Shown piece after piece: positions 36,654 through 45,027 of a DNA stretch of 64,000 nucleotides. The notes below the pieces were generated by a model. It searched no databases and was not told where the DNA came from. It saw only the letters and a program-made list of their open reading frames with translations. Location of the stretch: the NCBI RefSeq assembly GCF_009718825.1, contig NZ_WNHB01000009.1, forward strand, positions 1 to 64,000, given 5' to 3'. The translations under genes were made by a program, and so were the position numbers. Origin of the DNA: Terrilactibacillus tamarindi. Lineage in GTDB: Bacteria > Bacillota > Bacilli > Bacillales > Sporolactobacillaceae. How positions within the stretch are numbered: position 1 is the stretch's first letter; every line of letters begins with the position of its first letter.

Positions 36654-37685
36654 TTAAGATTGAATTATCACTTTTATTTCATGTCCAGACATAACTGCTT
36701 CAAAACCTTCTCGCCAATTCTCTAATGGAACAATCTTAGTGATCATTCTTTTCGTTGCAATTTTCTTCTCTTCTAATAGATTTAGTGCAATTGGCCAAGA
36801 GCTCGGTTTTTGCGAGCGACTACCAATATAAGATAGCTCTCTTTGAATAATAGATTCTTGATCCATCTTATTAAATTTTTCACCGAAGATCCCCACTTGA
36901 ATACATTGACCTTTTTTCTTTATGAGAGATAATCCTTGATTCACAGCAGGTATCGCTCCAGAGCAATCAAAGACTTTATCTACACCTACTCCTTCAGTTA
37001 AAGTTAAAACAATTTGTTCTAAGTTTTCTTTTTGTGTATTAACGATTTGATCAATACCTATCGATTTAGCAAGTTCTAACCTCGGCTCATCCTTTGTTAT
37101 CCCTGCTAAAATAACATAGGCATTTTGAGCTTTTATCACTTGTGACAGTAACAATCCAATAGGTCCTGGCCCAAAAATAAGGATCTTTTCACGGGGGGTT
37201 ATCGTTGTTTTTTCAAGTGCAGCATGGACACAACAGGCTAGTGGTTCTGTTAATGCTGCTTCTAATAAACCTACATGCTCAGGGAGTACATGCACACTCT
37301 CCTCACGAGAAATCACATACTCTGCAAAGCTACCATTCACCTGTGTCCCTATGCCTTTTCGATCTACGCATAGATTATAGTTTTTTTCCGCACAATATGG
37401 ACAGGTATTACATGTTTGAAAAGTTGTTTCACTTGTCACTCTATCCCCTATTTTTATCCCTTTTACATTTGGACCGATATCCACCACAATACCTGAAAAT
37501 TCATGTCCTAAAACAACAGGTGGACGTAAGTTATTATATTCTCCTTTAAACGAATGAATATCAGATCCACATATTCCTGTATAAGCTACTTTAATTTTTA
37601 TTTGATTTCCTTCGACAACGGGTTCAGGAATCTCTTGAAGGGACATTTCATCATAACCTGGATTCCTTTTTACAAGCGCTTTCAT
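36654..37685 (-). CDS. Zinc-dependent polyol(-phosphate) dehydrogenase, last gene of PTS operon
   Basis: A 343-residue MDR enzyme with catalytic zinc motif GICGSDIHSF and GHEFSG, structural cysteines CNTCPYCAEKNYNLC, and Rossmann segment ILIFGPGPIGLL. ATG 37685 has AAGGAAG upstream and lies three bases past the previous stop, so the two dehydrogenases are translationally linked. It likely oxidises a PTS-delivered polyol phosphate or its epimer. Confidence 0.88.
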   Translation of the reverse strand: MKALVKRNPGYDEMSLQEIPEPVVEGNQIKIKVAYTGICGSDIHSFKGEYNNLRPPVVLGHEFSGIVVDIGPNVKGIKIGDRVTSETTFQTCNTCPYCAEKNYNLCVDRKGIGTQVNGSFAEYVISREESVHVLPEHVGLLEAALTEPLACCVHAALEKTTITPREKILIFGPGPIGLLLSQVIKAQNAYVILAGITKDEPRLELAKSIGIDQIVNTQKENLEQIVLTLTEGVGVDKVFDCSGAIPAVNQGLSLIKKKGQCIQVGIFGEKFNKMDQESIIQRELSYIGSRSQKPSSWPIALNLLEEKKIATKRMITKIVPLENWREGFEAVMSGHEIKVIIQS

Positions 37686-37688
37686 TTT

Positions 37689-38741
37689 TTAATACACTTC
37701 CTTATTTGGAATGATTAAAACCTTATTGTAATCTTGCTTGCGCTGTGTGATCATATCAAATGCCTTCTGTGTATCTTTTAATTCAAATCGATGAGAAATC
37801 ATCTCTGAAAGTCTTACCTTTCCTGATAACACAAATTGAAGTCCTTTTGTCCATTCGTCACCAGGAAACGGAGCTGTGTATGAATTCCAGAATCCTTTCA
37901 AGGTTAATTCTCGTCTAAATATATTTTCAAAGGCTTTCTCAGAAAGTGTCACTTCTGAATAAGCTATCCCCTCATATCCAACTTTTCCTCGTTTACGTGT
38001 AATCAATAAACACTGCTCTTGGGTAACTTTGGAACCTGCACACTCCATGGCAATGTCTACACCCATTCCATTTGTATATTCATTAACTTTATCTAAAAGA
38101 TCATCTTTAAGTGGATTTATAGTGTGACTACAGCCAAAATGTTCAGCTCCCCTAAGTTTTTTATCAGAAATATCAATAGCAATGATATCCTGCACACCGG
38201 CTAATTGTAATAGTTGAATATTTAATAACCCGATCGTGCCCGCTCCAAATACAGCAACGGTATCCCCTAATTTTGGTTCAATGTGAAAAACCGCATGACA
38301 TGCTACAGCTAATGGCTCAATTAATGAAGCCGTCTCAAAATCCAGTTCGCCAATGTTCATCACATTGCTGGCCTTGATGTTCACATATTCTGCAAAAGCC
38401 CCGTACAAATTGGCTCCTACCATGTCATAATGCTCACAAAGTGAATATAGACCACGCTTACAATATTCACATTGATGACATGGTATGAAAGGTATCCCTA
38501 TTACTCGATCACCGACATGAACATGACTAACATCCTTCCCTTTTTCCACGACAATTCCTGAGAATTCATGACCCATTATAGCTGGTAATGTATATTTCCA
38601 TTTAGTCATCATTTTGTGTATATCTGAACCACATATCCCTGCAGCCATTACTTTTACTTTTACTTCATCCGGTTTACAGTCTGATATACAGAAATCCTCA
38701 TAAACAATATGATTCGTTTCACGAAGTACTGCCGCTTTCAT
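37689..38741 (-). CDS. Galactitol/arabitol-phosphate dehydrogenase-like zinc MDR enzyme
   Basis: A 350-residue protein with GICGSDIHKM, GHEFSG, the CHQCEYCKRGLYSLC structural zinc site and VAVFGAGTIGLL. It resembles galactitol-1-phosphate 5-dehydrogenase (GatD) and D-arabitol-phosphate dehydrogenases. ATG 38741 follows GAGGTG, 15 bases after the EIIC gene. If the substrate is a pentitol phosphate the product would enter the pentose phosphate pathway directly, which would explain the absence of an aldolase or kinase gene here. Confidence 0.87.
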   Translation of the reverse strand: MKAAVLRETNHIVYEDFCISDCKPDEVKVKVMAAGICGSDIHKMMTKWKYTLPAIMGHEFSGIVVEKGKDVSHVHVGDRVIGIPFIPCHQCEYCKRGLYSLCEHYDMVGANLYGAFAEYVNIKASNVMNIGELDFETASLIEPLAVACHAVFHIEPKLGDTVAVFGAGTIGLLNIQLLQLAGVQDIIAIDISDKKLRGAEHFGCSHTINPLKDDLLDKVNEYTNGMGVDIAMECAGSKVTQEQCLLITRKRGKVGYEGIAYSEVTLSEKAFENIFRRELTLKGFWNSYTAPFPGDEWTKGLQFVLSGKVRLSEMISHRFELKDTQKAFDMITQRKQDYNKVLIIPNKEVY

Positions 38742-38755
38742 TCAATCACCTCATA

Positions 38756-40027
38756 TTAGAAAATAGCTGCCCATAACTGAGAGAATTTTAATATTAACCA
38801 GTTGAACAAATTTCCACCTAAATCTAAACTTGAAATTTGAGTAGCTCCCTCTGGGATTTTAAAATGTGCCCCAGCCATCATTTGTGTGTGTACCGTTGCA
38901 AAATTTGTTGCCATGTAAAGGGTTAATGCAATGACAATAGTTCCTACAATTAATGAATGAATGATATTTCCTTTCCTAGATCCAACGATAAACGCAATGT
39001 AAAACGGAATTGTTGCTAAGTCTCCAAACGGTAAAACTTTATTTCCTGGCAGGATGACAGCAAGAAAAAGTGTAATGGGTACTAGTATTAGAGCTGTTGA
39101 CATCACTGCAGGATGACCGACAGATAACGCCGCATCTAGACCAATATATAATTCACGTCCTTGATATCTTTTATGAAGAAACGCTCGCGCTGCATCAGAA
39201 ATTGGTATAAGACCTTCCATTAAAATCTTGACCATGCGAGGCATTAACAACATGACAGCACCCATCGAGATTCCAATTTTCAATACTTCGCCGATATCAT
39301 ACCCCGCAAGCAAGCCAATGATCCACCCCAAAATTAAACCCATCATCATTGGTTCACCAAAAATACCAAAGCGTTTCTGTATTGATTCTGGATCAGCATG
39401 TAACTTATTTAAACCTGGTATTTTCGCAATAAGGTAACCTATTAATATACCTAGTGGGGCAAAGGAGACTGTTGAGCCAGTCGGAAGAGAAATTCCCTCA
39501 AGTCCATAAAATTTTTGAACCATTGGTGCGGTTCGGTCAGCAATAAATAAGACAGCAATTTCATAAAGAAGTGCGCATATGATTGCAAACCAAAAGTTTC
39601 CTGTAACAACATACCCCGTCGCTCCTGCTGCAATGAAATGCCAATAATTCCAAATATCAATATCCAATGTCTTCGTGGCTTTGAGCAAAATCAAGATGAG
39701 ATTGAAACCAAAACAAATTGGGATGAGAACAGCTGCTACAGGAGACGCCCAGGATGCCGCCGCTGCGGAGGGCCATCCTGTATCAATAACCGTTAAATTC
39801 AATCCAAAGCGTTCCACCATCTTATGTGCAGCTGGACCCAAATTATTAACCAATAAATCAATAATTAAATTAATTCCGACAAACCCTATCCCTATGGTAA
39901 TGCCTGAACGGATGGCTTTTTTTACACCGGTACGAAAGACCAATCCCATAATAATGATGGCAATGGGTAGGATAACTGTTGGCCCTAAACCAAGAATATA
40001 TTGCACTCCAGCTAAAATTCGATCCAT
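38756..40027 (-). CDS. PTS EIIC, galactitol family
   Basis: A 423-residue polytopic permease of the galactitol-type PTS (family 4.A.5). Around ten hydrophobic segments are visible, with LILLKATKTLDIDIWNYWHF and VKILMEGLIPISDAARAF, both characteristic of GatC. It forms the membrane channel that works with the EIIB and EIIA encoded just upstream. ATG 40027 follows AGGAGG. Substrate class is a polyol; galactitol versus a pentitol is not decidable from this gene alone. Confidence 0.92.
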   Translation of the reverse strand: MDRILAGVQYILGLGPTVILPIAIIIMGLVFRTGVKKAIRSGITIGIGFVGINLIIDLLVNNLGPAAHKMVERFGLNLTVIDTGWPSAAAASWASPVAAVLIPICFGFNLILILLKATKTLDIDIWNYWHFIAAGATGYVVTGNFWFAIICALLYEIAVLFIADRTAPMVQKFYGLEGISLPTGSTVSFAPLGILIGYLIAKIPGLNKLHADPESIQKRFGIFGEPMMMGLILGWIIGLLAGYDIGEVLKIGISMGAVMLLMPRMVKILMEGLIPISDAARAFLHKRYQGRELYIGLDAALSVGHPAVMSTALILVPITLFLAVILPGNKVLPFGDLATIPFYIAFIVGSRKGNIIHSLIVGTIVIALTLYMATNFATVHTQMMAGAHFKIPEGATQISSLDLGGNLFNWLILKFSQLWAAIF

Positions 40028-40049
40028 AATAATTCCTCCTGAACGGTTA

Positions 40050-40334
40050 TTAAGCTTTCAAGTGATTTAAAATCTTTTGATCTAGTGCTTCAGCTCCAAA
40101 ACCACTAATATACGCTACTGCATTAAACGCAGGTATTTTATATTCTGTTGGCAAAATGGTTGTCGATACAATTAAATCCGCTTCATTTTGACGTGTTGCA
40201 ACCTCTGAAATCTTACATTGAATGATTTCACTATGAATGTTGTTATTTTTCAACAATTGCTCTAATCGATCACAAACAATTGTAGATGTAGCAATTCCAG
40301 CTCCACATGCGACTAAAATTTTATATTTTTTCAT
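40050..40334 (-). CDS. PTS EIIB, galactitol family
   Basis: A 94-residue cytoplasmic phosphocarrier. The active cysteine is Cys10 in LVACGAGIATSTI, followed by the P-loop. ATG 40334 lies one base past the EIIA stop, behind AGGGGGAAT; a longer reading from 40406 would overlap EIIA and add unrelated residues. It transfers phosphate from EIIA to the incoming sugar alcohol. Confidence 0.92.
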   Translation of the reverse strand: MKKYKILVACGAGIATSTIVCDRLEQLLKNNNIHSEIIQCKISEVATRQNEADLIVSTTILPTEYKIPAFNAVAYISGFGAEALDQKILNHLKA

Positions 40335-40335
40335 T

Positions 40336-40818
40336 TTAATTCCCCCTATTAGATATTTCTTCAGTAGTTTTAAAAACAGATACCACATCATCATGACACT
40401 TCGCATGGATCAATTGATCCAAACATTGTTTGTCTTGTATCATATACATCAACTGTTGTAACACTTCTAAGTGAGCATGTGGCTCACTCAAGCCTAGTAA
40501 AACAACAAGGCTAACGTCTACTTCTTTCGATTGATCGTCCATCAAATGAAAAGAGATTGGATTGAAAAGAGTAATGACTGAGATGAAAGGTTCTATGATA
40601 CACTCAGGATCCGTGTGAGGGATAGCAACATTGAACTCCCCTACACTTAGACCTGTAGGATAAGATTTTTCACGCTGAAGGATCTTTTTAAAAAAATCTT
40701 CATAGACATATACATTTTCTTTTGCAACTTGATGAATCATTTTAAATAATTGTTCTTGATCCTCGCAAACATACTCAGTAAAAATCAATTCATCTTTTAA
40801 AAATTGACTGATTCCCAT
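40336..40818 (-). CDS. PTS EIIA, fructose/mannitol (EIIA-2) type
   Basis: A 160-residue phosphocarrier with active His68 in NVAIPHTDPE and the typical SVGEFN segment before it. It has AAAGGGG before ATG 40818. It is the EIIA partner of the galactitol-type EIIB and EIIC genes that follow without gaps. Confidence 0.9.
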   Translation of the reverse strand: MGISQFLKDELIFTEYVCEDQEQLFKMIHQVAKENVYVYEDFFKKILQREKSYPTGLSVGEFNVAIPHTDPECIIEPFISVITLFNPISFHLMDDQSKEVDVSLVVLLGLSEPHAHLEVLQQLMYMIQDKQCLDQLIHAKCHDDVVSVFKTTEEISNRGN

Positions 40819-40831
40819 GGCTATAGCCCCT

Positions 40832-41269
40832 TTATACCTGAATTAACTGAAATAACTTTCTAGTATCATCTGTTTCTAGCATTTTTGATAAAATAGATTC
40901 ATTAGATGCAAGTTCCATTAATTCCCTAAGTGCATCCAAATGTTGGAGTTTATCAATAGCTGCAATGACCACCACAAAATGGATACGTATTTTTTGATCA
41001 ACTTCAAGACCTTTTTTGAGCTTTAACAAACTCATGCTAACTTGATTCACTCCATGTTCAGGAGCAACATGTGGGATGGCAACGTTTGACCTTAAAATAA
41101 TGTTAGGAGATAAAACAGGATACTCAGCCTGCATAGCTGTAATATAACTATTTGTAATGCTTAGATCAGCTAATAGCGGTTTCGATGCTTCATATATTGC
41201 TTCTCTCCAATCTCGAACACTTTCTCTGATTACAACGTGTTCTTGTTTGATCAAGTCGTGTAAATGCAA
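40832..41269 (-). CDS. EIIA-2 domain, probably the split C-terminus of the PRD regulator
   Basis: 145 residues with the EIIA-2 fold and His67 in NVAIPHVAPEHG. The only start is TTG 41269 with no ribosome site. The reading frame stays open upstream through the regulator's stop region, and a -1 shift at the A8 tract (41294-41287) joins it to the regulator as in LicR/MtlR-type proteins, which carry a C-terminal EIIA. So it is most likely the end of that gene. If separate, it is a second free EIIA. Confidence 0.75.
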   Translation of the reverse strand: MHLHDLIKQEHVVIRESVRDWREAIYEASKPLLADLSITNSYITAMQAEYPVLSPNIILRSNVAIPHVAPEHGVNQVSMSLLKLKKGLEVDQKIRIHFVVVIAAIDKLQHLDALRELMELASNESILSKMLETDDTRKLFQLIQV

Positions 41270-41283
41270 TGAACGTTTACGAT

Positions 41284-42861
41284 CTATTTTTTTTCATGTT
41301 GATAGGAGAAGTATTCAGCCAGCTCTTTCTGAAGGCTTTCCTTGTCAGTAATTTGCGTATGTCTTTCAATGATTGATAACAAATGATTCATATTTAATGC
41401 TGAGGAACCAAAGCCAAAAATGTCTTTTAACACACGTTCTCGGAGCTGAATTTTTTCTAAATCAGTAATAAAATGATCGACAATGAACAACTTTTTATCA
41501 GTTTGAATCGGGATAGAAGAGAAAACAATATCGTATGGTTTTACCTCTTTGTGATATTCTCGTAATGACATCGCTGGATAAAAGAAAAATTCAGGGAATA
41601 ATTTTCTTAACACGCTTTCCATTAATTGTGATATTGAAAGACCCTGAGGACAGACGACAACTGCCCGCTTTTTATCTTCCTTTATTTCTTGATTCGTGAT
41701 AAGGTGCCCGCTAATAAAAACTGAGATCATGGCCAATTCACTTGTGGGTATATCACAGCCAATGAATTTTTCTAACGGTTTAAAAGCATCTGTGACAATA
41801 TAGTGAACAGTTTCAAATTCCTTCATCATTTTCTCTATACTTGCGTACTCTGTAGTAAGATGATATTTAATACGATAGTAGGCAGGTTTGATATGCAAAA
41901 ACAATTTATTTAACAATTCATCTTTCTCTTTAATGACAATGCAGGCTCTCTCTTCGAAGATATCTAAACATTGTTTTATGACCATTTTTAATTTAGGAAG
42001 TTCTGAATCCGTCAACAAGGAAGAACCCAATACATTTGATGTTAAGAGTTGAAGTGTCATATATAATTTCTCTTCTTTTGGGACTGTTCGTTCATCTCTT
42101 AATATACGTTCAGCAGCTCTATATTCCTTCGTATCTGACAGTTCATCATAATCAATTGAAAATGAACGTTTAACATAGCACCCACGTTCAATTCTTTTCA
42201 TCATGATGGATATAAGATAAGGTAATATCTTCATTTTTTCATCCGTAAAACGAAGCTGTAATTGTTCTTCAACATCCTCTAACTGTTTGTGATGCTTTTG
42301 AATATCTTCCGCTAAAGTCAGATGTTGAATAAAATACTCACCATTGTATATATTTGATACCTTTTCAATAACATCGACTAATAATTTTCGGATATTCCAT
42401 TCATCGCCAGTTAGATGATACCCCTTGGACCTTGTATAGTTAATTTGTAGATCATATGCTGTTAAATCCTTTTTTGCATGCCTTAAATCTCTTAAAATTG
42501 TATTTTTGCTCACTTGCAATGTACTCATAAAGTGAAAGAGAGATAATTCACCTTCATTGCTTATCAGCATTAATAAAAGAAAATAAATCCTTTCTTTTTC
42601 TGTTGGAACATACCAAATTTTCTCTGTTTTTATGTTTGATGACAATGCATCTAAAACAGATGGATGCACAATAAAAGCCCCATTTTTTGAACGCCATATT
42701 TCAGGAAAGTTGTGTTCTGTAAGCCATTGATTTATTTTCATCATGCTATAACTAATTTGTCTTCTCGAATACTGATATTTCTCTTCTAATTTTTTCTTTG
42801 AAATGCTTGGATTCTTTAATATTTCTTGAATTATATTGGTACTCCTTTCATCAAGCTCCAT
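41284..42861 (-). CDS. PRD-containing BglG/LicR-type transcriptional regulator (EIIA domain split off)
   Basis: A 525-residue activator-type regulator with an N-terminal winged HTH (ISKKKLEEKYQYSRRQISYS) and a second HTH at about 105-150. PRD1 lies at about 185-290, PRD2 at about 300-400 with LHIKPAYYRIKY, and an EIIB-like domain at about 410-490 (VVVCPQGLSISQLMES). PRD1 reads PYLISIMMKRIERG, apparently Tyr where His is usual. The protein ends HEKK-stop on an A8 tract. It should control the PTS operon according to phosphorylation by HPr and EII proteins. Confidence 0.87.
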   Translation of the reverse strand: MELDERSTNIIQEILKNPSISKKKLEEKYQYSRRQISYSMMKINQWLTEHNFPEIWRSKNGAFIVHPSVLDALSSNIKTEKIWYVPTEKERIYFLLLMLISNEGELSLFHFMSTLQVSKNTILRDLRHAKKDLTAYDLQINYTRSKGYHLTGDEWNIRKLLVDVIEKVSNIYNGEYFIQHLTLAEDIQKHHKQLEDVEEQLQLRFTDEKMKILPYLISIMMKRIERGCYVKRSFSIDYDELSDTKEYRAAERILRDERTVPKEEKLYMTLQLLTSNVLGSSLLTDSELPKLKMVIKQCLDIFEERACIVIKEKDELLNKLFLHIKPAYYRIKYHLTTEYASIEKMMKEFETVHYIVTDAFKPLEKFIGCDIPTSELAMISVFISGHLITNQEIKEDKKRAVVVCPQGLSISQLMESVLRKLFPEFFFYPAMSLREYHKEVKPYDIVFSSIPIQTDKKLFIVDHFITDLEKIQLRERVLKDIFGFGSSALNMNHLLSIIERHTQITDKESLQKELAEYFSYQHEKK

Positions 42862-42908
42862 TGGATTTCCCCCTTGTTAGTTTTAATATATGTTGAATTT
42901 CCAATAAA

Positions 42909-42922
42909 TGAATGCGCTTTCA
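42909..42922. promoter_or_regulatory. CRE-like site (CcpA) before the polyol PTS operon
   Basis: The minus strand reads TGAAAGCGCATTCA, one mismatch to TGWNANCGNTNWCA, about 48 bases before the regulator start. Carbon catabolite repression of the operon is inferred. Confidence 0.55.
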
Positions 42923-43421
42923 TTGTCATTTATAAACATTTATATGTTCAACGTGAGACTTAAATCACACTATCTCATGTCTTCATATATTAAATGTTTA
43001 CTAAAAAATGATGAAAAGAAATTCTAAAAAGTATAACTCTAAGAATACCAAGAATATAAGCATAGCCCTGGATGAATTACTTTAACTTAGAGTTGTAGTT
43101 TTGTATAAACGCATAGAAAAAGGAAGATTCAGGCCTTCCGTTTGATCGTTTTTAAAATTGAAATAATCCAAGCACTAGTTAAAAAAGGGGATACCTTCAA
43201 ACCGCCTGGTACTTGGATGGTATGAAGCAACAAGCAATTCGGCAAAAGCATGCTCTCGATATCTAATTAACCATTATCTATTTCCTTCATATTAAATATT
43301 TTTCTCTCAATATAAGTGCATAATTTATGGAATTATATTTAAATCCTACAAATTGTAATACCTTTATCTTATCCCTTTAACACTTTTATGCTTATACGCG
43401 TTAAAGTGTAAAAATATTTTA
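42923..43421. other. Gene-free stretch with a possible IS256-type relic
   Basis: At about 43149-43221 the + strand encodes FKIEIIQALVKKGD before a stop, resembling the N-terminus of IS256-family transposases. It also partly aligns with the relic at 52559 (GCACTAG followed by an A-rich stretch and GAT). Nothing else was recognised. An ACACTTT-AAAGTGT inverted repeat lies near 43380-43410. Confidence 0.35.
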
Positions 43422-43450
43422 TTGACTCCTATTTGATTATTCCATATAAT
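43422..43450 (+). promoter_or_regulatory. Strong sigma-A promoter of the PfoR-like gene
   Basis: TTGACT (43422-43427), a 17-base spacer and a perfect TATAAT (43445-43450), 42 bases before the ATG, which follows AGAGGTAGGGAGA. Confidence 0.8.
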
Positions 43451-43492
43451 TAGTTCCAATCTAAACGTATTAGAGGTAGGGAGAATAGTAGA

Positions 43493-44530
43493 ATGAAAGA
43501 CTTTTTCAGTAAGTTGTTAAATGGGATGAGTATAGGAATTGTCGTGGCATTAATACCAAACGCTTTATTAGGGGAAATATTAAAGCTTTTGATTCCTCAT
43601 TTTCCTGCATTACAACATTTATTAGATATAACGATTATTATTATGAGTTTACTTCCAGTTTTGATTGGCGTCATGGTAGGAATGACATTTAAGTTAACTT
43701 CCATCCAGACAGCATGCGTAGGAATAGCGACTATGGTTGGCGGAGGTTCTATTCAAAAAACAGCTGAAGGACTTTTTGCTTTAAATGGCATCGGTATCGT
43801 GATAAACACAGGTTTTACAGCTGCACTAACAGTTCTTTTTGTTAAATTGTTTGGTGATCGATTAAAAGCGTATTCGATTCTTTTACTGCCAGCATTAAGT
43901 ATTTTAGTTCCAGGCATGATTGGGTATATCACTCTTCCCTATGTCAAAACTTCAACTGGACTCATTGGCATTGGTATTGCACATATCACAACCTTGCAAC
44001 CAGTTGTCATGGGAATGATTATATCGATTGTCTTCTGCCTTCTAATTCTGTCACCACTCTCAACTGTGGGCGTAGCAACGGTTATCTCACTTTCAGGTAT
44101 TGGTTCAGGAGCAGCAAATCTTGGAATTGTGGCGGCAGGTGTTGGTCTAGCCATTGCTAGTTATAAAGCCAATTCACTTGGAACAGCCTTGGCGCATTTA
44201 TTAGGCTCTCCTAAAATCCAAATGAGAAACTTTTTTATGAAACCGAAAATTGCAATTCCAATGTTTATCACGGCAGCTGTTCTAGGAGGATTAGCCGGGT
44301 TATTAAATGTTCAAGGAACACCTTACAGCGCAGGATTCGGATTATCAGGACTCGTCGGACCATTGAATTATATGAATCTAACCCATGATGGATGGACAAC
44401 TAAAAATATTTCCATTATGATCAGCATTTTCTTTATTATTCCGATTCTCTTGAACTTAACTTTAATTTATGTTTTTTCTCGGAAGTTAAAAATGATTAAG
44501 TCGGAAGATTATAAATTAAATTTTGATTGA
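43493..44530 (+). CDS. PTS_EIIC_2/PfoR-like membrane protein
   Basis: A 345-residue protein with about nine or ten membrane segments. The motifs MSIGIVVALIPNALLGEILK, TMVGGGSIQKTAEG and LLILSPLSTVGVATVISLSG fit the PfoR/EIIC_2 family, EIIC-like proteins lacking EIIA and EIIB and named after a C. perfringens regulator. Role may be transport or sensing; substrate unknown. It is divergent from the polyol PTS regulator, with its own strong promoter. Confidence 0.8.
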   Translation: MKDFFSKLLNGMSIGIVVALIPNALLGEILKLLIPHFPALQHLLDITIIIMSLLPVLIGVMVGMTFKLTSIQTACVGIATMVGGGSIQKTAEGLFALNGIGIVINTGFTAALTVLFVKLFGDRLKAYSILLLPALSILVPGMIGYITLPYVKTSTGLIGIGIAHITTLQPVVMGMIISIVFCLLILSPLSTVGVATVISLSGIGSGAANLGIVAAGVGLAIASYKANSLGTALAHLLGSPKIQMRNFFMKPKIAIPMFITAAVLGGLAGLLNVQGTPYSAGFGLSGLVGPLNYMNLTHDGWTTKNISIMISIFFIIPILLNLTLIYVFSRKLKMIKSEDYKLNFD

Positions 44531-44541
44531 TAGCCTGTATT

Positions 44542-44566
44542 TGTCGAAGTGCCTGGCGCTTCGACA
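44542..44566. repeat. REP-like palindrome (left flank of small gene)
   Basis: TGTCGAAGTGCC and a matching GGCGCTTCGACA half form a 25-bp near-perfect palindrome with TTTT after it, so it can also act as a terminator for the PfoR-like gene. It recurs at 44987. Confidence 0.8.
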
Positions 44567-44586
44567 TTTTAGTAGGAGTTGGTGTT

Positions 44587-44961
44587 ATGAATAAAGACAG
44601 TGAGGACTTAGATTTTTTACAAGAACTAGCTAAAAAGATTTCTAAACGATCAAAACAGGCTTCTCCTATTTCTATTGAAGAAGTTTTTGACTTATTTTCC
44701 GACACACTAAATAATATGACTCATTTTAGAAGTATTGAGGTACCTATTTTTGTACCTTTCATTATTGAAAAAGAAGATGGGATTTTCACTGCACGATGTC
44801 GATCATATTGTAATTGTAGAGGAATGGGATACACTGAGGAAGAGGCAATTGAAAAATTAAAAAAAGATATTGATTTGTACAATAAATCTCTTATAGAAAC
44901 AGAGAAAAGGATGCGACTAGAAAATATAGTGAACAGAACGTTCGGAAAAGATTTTCTATAA
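44587..44961 (+). CDS. Hypothetical protein, HicB-like segment, flanked by REP palindromes
   Basis: 124 residues from ATG 44587 with AGGAG upstream; a longer reading from 44527 runs through the palindrome and is rejected. The C-terminal half, VPFIIEKEDGIFTARC followed by GMGYTEEEAIEKLKKDI, looks like the ligand-binding part of HicB-type antitoxins, but there is no HicA toxin or DNA-binding domain next to it. It sits alone between two near-identical 25-bp palindromes. Confidence 0.65.
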   Translation: MNKDSEDLDFLQELAKKISKRSKQASPISIEEVFDLFSDTLNNMTHFRSIEVPIFVPFIIEKEDGIFTARCRSYCNCRGMGYTEEEAIEKLKKDIDLYNKSLIETEKRMRLENIVNRTFGKDFL

Positions 44962-44986
44962 AAATAGATTAAATAAGTTTATGTAA

Positions 44987-45011
44987 TGTCGAAGTGCCTA
45001 GCACTTCGACA
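44987..45011. repeat. REP-like palindrome (right flank of small gene)
   Basis: TGTCGAAGTGCC followed by TAGCACTTCGACA, 25 bp, differing from the left copy at two positions, followed by TTTT. It lies between the convergent ends of the small gene and the nuclease. Confidence 0.8.
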
Positions 45012-45027
45012 TTTTGAATTTCGTAGC

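Noticed and set aside
44527-44586. Longer N-terminus for the HicB-like gene
   Set aside because: It reads through the REP palindrome and lacks a ribosome site; ATG 44587 has AGGAG.
44587-44961. HicAB toxin-antitoxin pair
   Set aside because: Only a HicB-like segment is visible; there is no HicA gene nearby and no DNA-binding domain.
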